NCBI GenBank assembly: GCA_026120035.1
Contig: JALRME010000042.1
Location: 1 to 64,000 of the forward strand
Reading direction: 5' to 3'
Origin: Coleophoma eucalyptorum
Taxonomy: Eukaryota; Ascomycota; Leotiomycetes; Helotiales; Dermateaceae
Length of the DNA: 64,000 bases
In this document: positions 55,292 through 64,000 of the stretch, piece after piece
Layout: every line of letters begins with the position of its first letter
Numbering within the stretch: position 1 is the first letter of the stretch
Position numbers and translations under genes: made by a program
The notes under the pieces: generated by a model
The model's input: only the letters and a program-made list of their open reading frames with translations
Told to the model about the DNA's origin: nothing
Databases searched by the model: none

Positions 55292-56603
55292 TGGTGTGCG
55301 ACATACAGAGCATTCTGAAAACTTCACAAGGTCGATCTGGTTTAAATTAGAGAAAGATTGACCACCATTTACAGCAATAGAAATAGACAACTCTTGCTCA
55401 CGTCTTAAAAATCCCTCTCCCCTGATTGAGTAGATGGCTATTTACCTTTTACCAATTGCTTTCAAATCAGATTGTCCACTTCCATTATGGTGAAAACCAA
55501 AATTTACTCGCCCACGATTGAACTTCCCTGCTAAACAAGCGATGGTAGTTGATCTGGACGTTCCTTATATTTACGCCAGCAAGCAGAAGGTGTTACCGAA
55601 TATCTGAATTCCATGGCTGATAACATGTTCATGTTTGTCAAGAATACCACAGACCGAAGCAGTGCTATCAAAATGGAAAAAAAAACCAGCAAAGAGTGGT
55701 GAAAATACTAGTAAAACCTTTTTGGTAACAATTGACAGTCCTATGAGCTGTACAGTAGGCATCACGTAAACTGTGATGCTAGGTGACAGGGGTGGTGGAC
55801 TTTGTGCTGGCGGCTGGAACTTGGTTGTCCTGGTCTCCATCCAATGTTCTTCTCGAAAGGGTGAAGATGTCTACCAACAGTGTAATCTGACTTGGTAGTC
55901 ATTTGAGTAAGCATACTTTGTCGTGTAGAAGATACTCAATGTGCACGTATGGCAACTTTGGTCAGATCTCAAGGCACATATATGCTACTTGCACAAGAAT
56001 GACCACCAGTCAATTTCCATTTCCACCTTGAATCCCAGAAGCTATTGCTATAATTTAAGTGATGGGCTTCTAGGCATGTGACTAAATGTTAACATAAGCA
56101 CCAGCTTTAGAAACCTTTAACCTCATTTACATACTTTATAGCTTCTTCGATTTTTATGTCAAGCAACTGCTGCCTTGAGCATAGCCACACAGCTGGACCT
56201 GTGAAACAGTCGATAATGGCATTCGGTATTCAGCCCCTGTTCAATCCTAGACTTAGTTTTGCGCCATTTCTTACTCCCTGCTTATTCCTAGAGCCAGTTT
56301 TGGATCTATTCCTACTTCCTGTTCGCTCTTGGTGTCGATTTGAGATCCCTTAAAACCACGTGATTGATGATAATAAGAGGGGCATGATGTTAGCGTATAT
56401 ATATCCACATCACCCCCAAGCCCGTGGCGTTTTGCGCCGAGAGCCCGGAATTATCGAATAGAACTTTTATCGCTCATGTTGCTCGCAAAATAGAAACAAT
56501 CTTGTTGAAAGTTCTCCATAGCGACGATTCGGATTCGGATTTTAAGGACGATTCTATTTTTTCAAGCTACTGTCTTTTCTCGCAAATTGCGAATGCACTT
56601 ACA
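55292..56603. other. Intergenic upstream of the PKC-like gene
   Basis: No supported gene. The open frame from 56424 into the kinase lacks an ATG and carries an acidic stretch (DSDSDFKDD) that may be a leftover of a longer N-terminus or an untranslated leader. Confidence 0.4.
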
Positions 56604-57800
56604 ATGGAATCATCTTCATCCGTTATATTGCAAGCTGGGGTTGGTTTAGATGATTTCAATTTCATATCTACAATAGGCAGAGGCAATGCTGCGAAAGTTA
56701 TGCTAGCGGAAAGTAAGCTCTCGAAGAAGCTATATGCAGTCAAGATCCTTAAGAAGGAGTTTCTGATCGAAAATAACGAAACAGAGACTGTAAAGATAGA
56801 AAGACGTGTTCTTGATCTTGCAACTGAAGAAACCCATCCTTTCATTGTCCGCTTATTTGGAACGTTTCAAACCCAAACAAGAATTTATTTTATTACAGAG
56901 TATGTTCCTGGCGGAGACTTGATGTGGCACATACAAAAAGGACCATTTACTCCAGAACGGGCACAGTGAATTAACCCTTTCGCATGTTTCGAATATGTTA
57001 GCTAAGAAGAACAGGTTTTACGCTGCCGAGCTGTGCCTCGTGCTGAAGTTCCTTCATACAAAGGGGATTCTCTACCGAGATATGAAGCTGGACAATATCA
57101 TGTTAGCCCTGGATGGCCATATCAGAGTTATAGACTTTGGACTCTGTGCCGAAGGAATATGGTATGGCACCACCACAAATACATTCTGTGGGAATTCTGA
57201 ATTTATGGCACCAGAGGTACTAGTATTCCTTCTTGTTTTGGTAATTAATAATCTAGCTTCTAACATATTTTAGATCCTCCTAGATAAGAGTTACTCCTAC
57301 GCGGTTGATTGGTGGGCATTTGGGGTTCTTATTTACCAGATGTATTTTCAACAGTCACCTTTTCACGGCGAGGACGAAGACGAGATTTACGACGCTATTC
57401 TTGCCTGCGAGCCGTTGTACCCTGCAAATTCTCCACAGAATACAGTTGATATATGCCAAAAGTTGTTAACAAGGGAGCCAGAGCAAAGGCTCGGGTCTGG
57501 ACTTACAGATTCTCAGGAAATAATGGCGCATCCATACTTTAATGGAATCAACTGGGATAATCTATATCACAAGAGAGTGCCGACACCATACAAGCCTGTG
57601 GTCTCTAGTGAAAAGGACACATCGAATTTTGACACAGAACCCACTAGCATCACTCCGGAATCAATACTAGCACAAATTGGTGAGTACTGTCCACTCGCTG
57701 AATTTTATAGACGCATACTAACGTTTCAACCATTATTGACCTTTCACATGACATGCAAGATCAGTTTAGAGATTTTTCAAGCTACTCTCGAAACATCTAG
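56604..57800 (+). CDS. Short protein-kinase-C-like AGC kinase
   Basis: Exons 56604-56965, 57015-57216, 57274-57679 and 57760-57800 join to about 336 residues. The sequence tracks the catalytic domain of fungal Pkc1: [81 protein letters not shown]. The glycine loop lacks the usual aromatic residue (GNAAK for GNFGK). Most notably, the C1, C2 and HR1 regulatory domains that make Pkc1 about 1100 residues long are absent. The hydrophobic-motif end ([10 protein letters not shown]) is degenerate. It looks like a retrogene-less, truncated paralogue whose activity is uncertain. Confidence 0.8.
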
Positions 57801-58307
57801 ACATTGACCTCTAGTCTCCTTGAATAGTACTCTCTACTTGGTAGCGGTTGCGTAATATTCCTAGGCAGTGGTTAGAATATATATCTAAGTTCTTAACATT
57901 GATCCTGTGGCTGCGGGGGCTGTTAACACTGATATTACAACGCAACTCCCATAAATACTAAGCGGGATTCTCTATTCAAACCTTGCATTGAGTTCAGGGA
58001 GTTAGAGGGAGTTGCCAGCCCTTTAAAGAATGTGAAAATTACTTGGATTTCTAGGTTTATGATATCTCATTGAAGCCTTCACTGGCTATGCTAGGGGACA
58101 GTGACGGATTAAAAGAAATGGTTTGCAAGCAAGGGTTTGAATGCGCTATAGGTAATCTGCAATCAATGACCCTGCATAATCAAGACCGGATGGTTTCGCC
58201 AATGATACCAACTTTCAGAGTATTCGAGTGCTATGAAGTGATGCCAAGCTGGTGAGGTAAGTCTAGTGGGCCCCCGTGAATCAAGGATTTTGTTTTCGTA
58301 TCACACC
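57801..58307. other. Intergenic between converging genes
   Basis: The kinase and HET genes converge here. One plus-strand ORF (58070-58255) has no support. Confidence 0.4.
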
Positions 58308-60488
58308 TCATATCAGTCGAAAAGTTTTCAGCTCTATGCCACGTTGCTCTAAGGCTTCCGGTAATATCCTGGGATCCGAATTCATGACGGTGCCGGTAAT
58401 TTTGTTTTTGAAATCTGAGAATTCGTCCGGATCATTCGCCGTGCGCCGTCTTAGAATCTGCTGCCATTGAAGTGGTAACGGGCCAAGGCGAGGGTCTTCA
58501 GTTAATATTTCGCCTGTGATAGAATTATGGAAGTGAGGAATTGTATAGCCATCAACTATGCGGTACTGCATGCCCCATGGATGAGGTATAGGACCAAGCA
58601 GACCTTCTCCTTCCATAAGGCCACATACATAACAAGGCCCAACGACCAGATATCTCTCGGAACTGGTTGGACGCAAGAGTATTGGGAAACGACAGCCTAA
58701 TATAATACAGATTCGGTCATCTTTATTAATGAATGTAAGTATTTTGGCACCGTAGCCTTGACGGTAAAACTCACTTGGTCTCGCTTGTTGCGTAGTTAAT
58801 CCGATGAAACCCTCGAAAGTGGTTACGAATGACTTATCCATGATTGCTTCGAGTTCGAGGTGTTCTAATGGAGTTTTACTCCAATTTTTGGAAGCCTGGG
58901 AAAATTTCCAGTATTCATCCCTGGCTTCTTGTAGATTGGGGACTCTCGTATTGGGTCGTTTTTCTTTCAAGTTCCCGAGATGTAGAAGACTGACGTAAGC
59001 ATCAAGCACTGTCTCTTCCGAAAAAACATATTTCTCGAGAAGGTTTTCGGGCTCCCACTCAAGAATGGTGTTCATCACATTGTCAATCGTACCGTATGCC
59101 CCTTGACTGACAGAATTTATTGTGGCGCACTCTTTGCCAACGACTTCCAAAATATCTGGAGCCACATATTGAGCAGCCGCAGCAGAAATACGTGCTGCTG
59201 TACTATATGCATATCTCGAGAATTTGGGGCTATTGAGGGACCAGTTGGGTAACCATGTTGGCCAACCATCATTACTTCCTTCAAGCGTACAATATGCAAG
59301 CTGACTCACACGACCCGTAAATAAGAGATCGGTAAGGAAAGCACTTTTGTACACTTGTGTTACTGTTGATGAGTATTGCGGTTGGATTCCTTGAATGAAT
59401 GAGGGTGGTGCTAAGCTCATCATGCCGTATACTTTATCCCGATGATCAGAGCAATTCAGATATCTCCCTCCTTCAAGCAGACTCCCTAAGGTTGTCTGAG
59501 TCTTCAAAACTCGTGCAATTTGGTAAACCTGGGACATTATAGTGCGTAGCTGCTTAGGAACTTCTCTGTTGTAGTATAGAATTAAGATTGCCTTCCGTAA
59601 ATCATTCCAGGGAATTGACTCTTTTCCGCAGTAAACCACCGCCTTCCTATTCGCAAGCTGGACTTCTTGGACTATCCAAACGCGACTGAACCAAGGACGT
59701 TGGAAGAATACAGTCAAAGCCGTCCATATAGCATCGTTGTAAGGCAAGAAATATGTTGCTTTGAACCATTCGGGTTCCTCGGCATTCGGGTTATCGACGG
59801 CACAAGAGTCTATTGTATACTCAACTTGGTTGGCAGAGTACTGTAGAACAGGTAAGGCTATCTTGCTCTGAGTATCTTCAGGTCCAAGCCACACAATGAC
59901 TGACGTAGATAGAGTGTAGATCTGTCCCATACGCCTTACCTGGGTATTTCTCTCTTGCAGATCCTGCTGATTGATGCAAATGGCATCTATCCAAAGTGTT
60001 CGAGCTTTATCTGGCAATCGAAGGTATTTCAAAGCACAAGCTAAACCCTGCCCAATTTTAAGTGTATCATAGTACTCGACTGAGCTACGGGTGCTTGCTA
60101 CACGCGCAGTTATCGGATTTTCTATTGAACCCCAAGTATATGACAGAGCCTCATATTTAAGCCCGTTTTTTGAATCTCGACGCTCCGGTAAATCGTAAAG
60201 TTCGCTGTCGAAATTTGGATCTACGTGGCTCCAAGAACTCTTCAAGTAGTCATGTACAAATACGTACCTGCCGTCTAGAGTTTCATCGGCGGTCCATCCG
60301 TCTGGTAATGTTCTTCGCAAATCCCCCACGGATAGTCGTTTAGAGAGATCTTCATTATAGCTTGGTTGGCACAAGGGCTCATGGATGATGCTAAAGTAAA
60401 TTTCGTCATCGAACTTTCCAGGTAGTAAAACCACAACGCGGATCTCTTCTCTGTCCTCTCGAAGTTTACTATACTGATATGGCTGCAT
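58308..60488 (-). CDS. HET-domain protein with an N-terminal WW-like domain
   Basis: An intronless 726-residue ORF. Residues about 60-95 (LPDGWTADETLDGRYVFVHD, then SSWSHVDP) match a WW domain with its two Trp and closing Pro. The HET domain follows with all three conserved blocks: YEALSYTWGS, LWIDAICINQQD, and FFQRPWFSRVWIVQEV. A long C-terminal region includes the GYTIPHFHNSITGE stretch. HET domains trigger cell death in heterokaryon incompatibility. The WW part presumably binds a Pro-rich partner, although here it may instead help recognition. It lies outside the predicted Starship. Confidence 0.9.
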   Translation of the reverse strand: MQPYQYSKLREDREEIRVVVLLPGKFDDEIYFSIIHEPLCQPSYNEDLSKRLSVGDLRRTLPDGWTADETLDGRYVFVHDYLKSSWSHVDPNFDSELYDLPERRDSKNGLKYEALSYTWGSIENPITARVASTRSSVEYYDTLKIGQGLACALKYLRLPDKARTLWIDAICINQQDLQERNTQVRRMGQIYTLSTSVIVWLGPEDTQSKIALPVLQYSANQVEYTIDSCAVDNPNAEEPEWFKATYFLPYNDAIWTALTVFFQRPWFSRVWIVQEVQLANRKAVVYCGKESIPWNDLRKAILILYYNREVPKQLRTIMSQVYQIARVLKTQTTLGSLLEGGRYLNCSDHRDKVYGMMSLAPPSFIQGIQPQYSSTVTQVYKSAFLTDLLFTGRVSQLAYCTLEGSNDGWPTWLPNWSLNSPKFSRYAYSTAARISAAAAQYVAPDILEVVGKECATINSVSQGAYGTIDNVMNTILEWEPENLLEKYVFSEETVLDAYVSLLHLGNLKEKRPNTRVPNLQEARDEYWKFSQASKNWSKTPLEHLELEAIMDKSFVTTFEGFIGLTTQQARPSEFYRQGYGAKILTFINKDDRICIILGCRFPILLRPTSSERYLVVGPCYVCGLMEGEGLLGPIPHPWGMQYRIVDGYTIPHFHNSITGEILTEDPRLGPLPLQWQQILRRRTANDPDEFSDFKNKITGTVMNSDPRILPEALEQRGIELKTFRLI

Positions 60489-61604
60489 CTTGGGTCCGAG
60501 AGTTCAAGCTGTACAAGATGAGGCTCTGTGAAGAATATTGAAAATTTGGGCGTTGATATGGTCGTGAGGGAATGGCGATGAGGCCAGGAGCGACTTTTCG
60601 CAGAAAGTAGTACCTAGGAAGGCTGTACTATGGCTGCGCAGTAGACTAAATGGGTGGGAAAGATACTGCATTGACGAGGGTATTCCATATTACATAAGTG
60701 GGTGTTATACTCGTAGCCTAAGGTATACCTCACACTGCCCCTCCCTTACAAACGACTTTCCTGTTCTCCGCTTCACGGATACTGTAGTGGCCAGGGGTCA
60801 AGAGCGAGATCACATGATGAAGATTTATATCCTCAGTTGACCGAATAGAAATAGGGAGATGATAGATTAAACTACGAACCATTCGTAACACGACGTAGAA
60901 CATATATTATCTTATTCTGGGATACAGTAATTTCCTAAGCTGACAACCGCTTAATACCATGAGATAAGAGTTTGCAACTCTTATTACCCTTATTAGAGAT
61001 CTTTGACAAAATTACCTTCAGAGTCTAGCCCTACCCAGCCAAGAGAAGAACACTATGTATGAATATGGACTGTAGCGTAGGACCTAATACCTATTTATTC
61101 CATTTTTCTATCTCTCTTCTTCATACACGAATCTAAGTGCTACATCTATAGATTATTCTAAAAATCGAATTGGATGTTTATCTTGAAATCACGTTAGTCT
61201 CCTAGTACCTTATTATTACCATCCAACCATCAATTGGCCCCAAAACTGTTAAACCAGATGGTGATGGTGACGATGGTTGAATTTACTTGAATGCGCACAC
61301 AAGTCAGGGCGACTTCGGGAGTAAGATATTGATGCCTTAGGCATACAAAGCCGTTACGATCGCTTGGGCACGAAACAAGTTTAATTCCCCGCTGTGACGC
61401 AACCCCAGCCTGAAAATAGAAGCCGAGCTTCATGGCACTGGTGGCATGGTGGGGAAGTAATCGTCACTGTGAGTTCATCTTGAGATTCTATCTCTTGCTG
61501 CTGATGTTTTCAACCATAGTTGAGCCTATTTGCATACCCTTTGCATTTCGACCAGATGCGTGCAGTGTATTTCAAGTACACGCCCTCGTACGACACATCT
61601 AACT
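60489..61604. promoter_or_regulatory. Divergent intergenic region, 1.1 kb
   Basis: Separates the HET gene (minus) from the Mug190-like gene (plus). A short palindrome (AAGAGTTTGCAACTCTT, about 60966-60982) is present. No ORF with support. Confidence 0.4.
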
Positions 61605-64000
61605 ATGTCCTCGTCTACAACTGACTTTGAAGGAGAAACGGCCCGGCGGCCTGGCAAGGCACCATACTCTTACAACCACCCTGTCCCTAACGTCCATAAA
61701 TTTCGCGAGCATCAGGACCGTCTCAAAGAGCAACATCAGCAGGCCGAGAACACACAACATACGGAAGAAGACGACTCGAGAACGAAGAGAGCGTTTGATG
61801 CGGTGAAATCAATAATCAAAAATGAGGACAGGTCGGATATGCAAGGCGACCCTTACCCAACAGCGAATCGCAATGCAGAACGTGAGCGCAATGAGCAATC
61901 AGGGGAGTACGATTCTGAAATACCCGATATCCCTCTCGTAGATGGAATCGGAGTTGGCGGTCAATCTATAAAGCAAAGTAGCGGCAATGGATCCACAAGC
62001 GATGGCAAGGACACTAAGAAGGACACTAAGAAGGAGCGACAAGAACCTTCTGCAGTGGAAAAGGCTGCTGGCCAACTAGATCCCAAGCAGAAGCGGAAAG
62101 AGATGAAGCATAACAAGCGCGACAACGGAGGTCGTGAAGTGGTAGATCCGGTAACTCATCTACCACTGGTTATTCGAGATTCGACGACGAAAGATTTGAG
62201 ACGAGCCCCGGAGAATGAACCTAGCCCGGATCAGAAAACAAGAAAGGACACGAGGCTCAGTGGTGCATCCAAATCATCAAGTCAACTCGATCTGGAGAAG
62301 GATGAGATCCAGGAAGACTATGACGGAATGCAAAAGATGTTTCCTCCTCCAGCATTCGATGATGCAAAGGAAGAACTAAACAGAGCTTACCAAACAGCTC
62401 TTACCCTAGGCCTGGTTGTGATTATCATCCTTGCAACATTTATTGTCCTTCTGTTGCTCGTGGTAATGCAGGGAGCATGGTGGGGTAATAGTACCGGTGG
62501 ATTGTCCAAGAGAAACTACACCGCCCCTACCATAGCTGTTACGCTTGTATCAGGTGTTGGCTTTTTCATAATATTTGGCCTCCGGGGCTGGCTTGGCAAG
62601 AAAATTGACAGTATCTGGGAGGATGAAGTGTGGGATGCTGCAAGATTAGCGGAAGAGCAATCTCAAAAGACCAATGTGCGATTACCTGAGTCTGTCGCTT
62701 GGATGAATAGCCTACTTGCTGCGGTGTGGCCTCTGATTAACCCAGACTTGTTCACTTCGATCGTGGACATGCTCGAGGATGTCATGCAGGCTAGTCTGCC
62801 AAAAGTTGTTCGTATGGTTAGCGTGGATGATGTCGGCCAGGGAAGCGAGGCTATTCGAATTCTTGGCATTCGCTGGCTACCTACTGGTGCCGCTGATCGA
62901 TCTGTTGATTCAGAAGGTCATATGAAGTCCACCAGTAACAAAGAAGCAAATGACCGCGGTGCGCGGGGCGAAGGTGAGCAAGAGGATAATGAGGAGAAAA
63001 TCAAAAATGAAGATGAACCTCGGTCTTCTACGAAAGAGCAAGAACAGAAGAAGCAGAAGGAAGAAGAGCAAGAAGCCATACGCGAAGGCATGGAAGCAGA
63101 GCAAGGAGACTTTGTCAATATGGAGCTCGCATTTGCATACCGAGCTCGGTCATCGGGCAAGTCAATCAAGTCAAAGGCCAAGAATGCCCATCTATATCTC
63201 AAGTTCTACCTTCCAGGTGGTATTTTCGTACCTGTCTGGGTCGAGCTCCGTGGGATCATTGGCACAATGCGACTCCGCCTCCAGCTCACCCCAGATCCTC
63301 CCTTCTTCAGTCTTTGCACGTTGACGTTCATTGGCCAGCCAAAGGCTGATATGTCATGTGTTCCATTATCGAAACATCTTCCAAATATTATGGACGTACC
63401 TCTCATCTCTTCATTCGTTCAAACTTCGATCGATGCTGCTCTTGCTGAATATGTTGCGCCCAAGAGCTTGACTCTTGATCTCAAAGATATGCTTGTAGGC
63501 GATGACTTTAAAAAGGACACTAGCAGCCAGGGTGTTATCCTAATATTCATCAAGGAGGCCAAAGGCTTTAAGGAAGGGGATGGGGGCTTTGGTCCTAAGA
63601 AAGGCTCAAGCGATTCATATGTTACCTGTTCGTGGGGTAAATTTGGTAAGACCATATCGTCTACGAGAATCATCATCGAGGATCAGCATCCAAGGTGGGA
63701 TGAGTGGACATATATGCTAGTATCACCGGTGGAGCTTAATGCTGAAGAGAAGCTGCGGTTACAGCTATGGGACTCAGACAAATATACAGCAGATGATGAT
63801 TTGGGACGAGTGGAAGTTGATTTGAGGGAGCTGATACATAGTCCGAAAACGAGGAACTGTATGTGTGACAGAGAGGATCGGTTCATGGGGCAAGATACCG
63901 GCGAAAAAATGCCCGGTACTCTCTCATGGTCTGTCGGCTATTTCACTAAAACCAAAATTACCGAGTACCAACTGGCGAAGCAAAATGAGGATGAAATAAA
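61605..64000 (+). CDS. Mug190-like SMP/C2 membrane-contact protein (5' part)
   Basis: The frame stays open from the ATG at 61605 to the window end (798 codons, incomplete). A long charged N-terminus (VVDPVTHLPLVIRDST is a family landmark) precedes two close hydrophobic segments (starting LVVIIILATFIVLLLLV and TIAVTLVSGVGFFIIFGL). An SMP-like lipid-transfer domain then runs from about residue 350 to 640 with a Lys/Glu-rich insertion, and a C2 domain (VILIFIKEAKGFKEG, DSYVTCSWG, LQLWDSD) follows. This fits the fungal Mug190/tricalbin type that tethers ER to plasma membrane and moves lipids. It looks like ordinary core gene content. Confidence 0.85.
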   Translation, partial: MSSSTTDFEGETARRPGKAPYSYNHPVPNVHKFREHQDRLKEQHQQAENTQHTEEDDSRTKRAFDAVKSIIKNEDRSDMQGDPYPTANRNAERERNEQSGEYDSEIPDIPLVDGIGVGGQSIKQSSGNGSTSDGKDTKKDTKKERQEPSAVEKAAGQLDPKQKRKEMKHNKRDNGGREVVDPVTHLPLVIRDSTTKDLRRAPENEPSPDQKTRKDTRLSGASKSSSQLDLEKDEIQEDYDGMQKMFPPPAFDDAKEELNRAYQTALTLGLVVIIILATFIVLLLLVVMQGAWWGNSTGGLSKRNYTAPTIAVTLVSGVGFFIIFGLRGWLGKKIDSIWEDEVWDAARLAEEQSQKTNVRLPESVAWMNSLLAAVWPLINPDLFTSIVDMLEDVMQASLPKVVRMVSVDDVGQGSEAIRILGIRWLPTGAADRSVDSEGHMKSTSNKEANDRGARGEGEQEDNEEKIKNEDEPRSSTKEQEQKKQKEEEQEAIREGMEAEQGDFVNMELAFAYRARSSGKSIKSKAKNAHLYLKFYLPGGIFVPVWVELRGIIGTMRLRLQLTPDPPFFSLCTLTFIGQPKADMSCVPLSKHLPNIMDVPLISSFVQTSIDAALAEYVAPKSLTLDLKDMLVGDDFKKDTSSQGVILIFIKEAKGFKEGDGGFGPKKGSSDSYVTCSWGKFGKTISSTRIIIEDQHPRWDEWTYMLVSPVELNAEEKLRLQLWDSDKYTADDDLGRVEVDLRELIHSPKTRNCMCDREDRFMGQDTGEKMPGTLSWSVGYFTKTKITEYQLAKQNEDEI

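Noticed and set aside
62663..63886. Several ORFs within the right-hand gene
   Set aside because: They are alternative frames of the open Mug190-like reading frame starting at 61605.

Overview
The window is nuclear DNA of a filamentous ascomycete (Pezizomycotina). The grounds are short 45-80 bp GT-AG introns and families confined to or typical of these fungi: HET, 2EXR, STAND/NLR proteins with nearly identical WD40 or TPR repeats, patatin-like proteins, DUF3435 and DUF7025-type AAA ATPases. A+T-rich, ORF-poor islands suggest RIP-like decay. All intron positions were derived by reading splice sites and frames by eye. I cannot name the species.

Left part (1 to about 41.3 kb): this reads as the interior of a Starship-type giant mobile element. 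An intact 746-residue DUF3435 tyrosine recombinase ('captain') lies on the minus strand at 38541-40982, so the predicted 5' end is just to its right (about 41.0-41.4 kb) and the cargo runs leftward past the window edge. The cargo includes a RING-patatin protein (1450-4653), an FHA-like/kinase protein, an NLR with alpha/beta-hydrolase, NB-ARC and TPR parts (broken by one in-frame stop), an array of small coiled-coil genes (13.4-25.4 kb), two degenerate MADS-box-like genes, a GH18 chitinase-like protein without catalytic residues, a fungal rhodopsin-like membrane protein, and a second NLR with alpha/beta-hydrolase, NACHT and WD40 parts (33314-37521). Patatins and NLRs are recurrent Starship cargo. 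Smaller elements include a 240-bp MITE and a 658-bp element with perfect 70-bp inverted repeats around a 17-bp minisatellite.

Middle part (41.3-52.8 kb): two A+T-rich repeat islands flank a short gene island. It holds a fatty-acid-hydroxylase/short-chain-dehydrogenase protein, a broken cupin-epimerase chimera and an MFSD1-like transporter. Related repeat copies in inverted orientation (about 42.64-42.86 and 50.33-50.55 kb) bracket the island.

Right part (52.8-64 kb): a DUF7025-type AAA ATPase, a short protein-kinase-C-like kinase, a WW-HET protein and, running off the right edge, a Mug190-like SMP/C2 membrane-contact protein that looks like ordinary core genome.

Taken together, the window holds self/non-self recognition machinery (two NLRs, a HET protein, patatin) inside or beside a recombinase-driven element, with transposon debris marking its edges.
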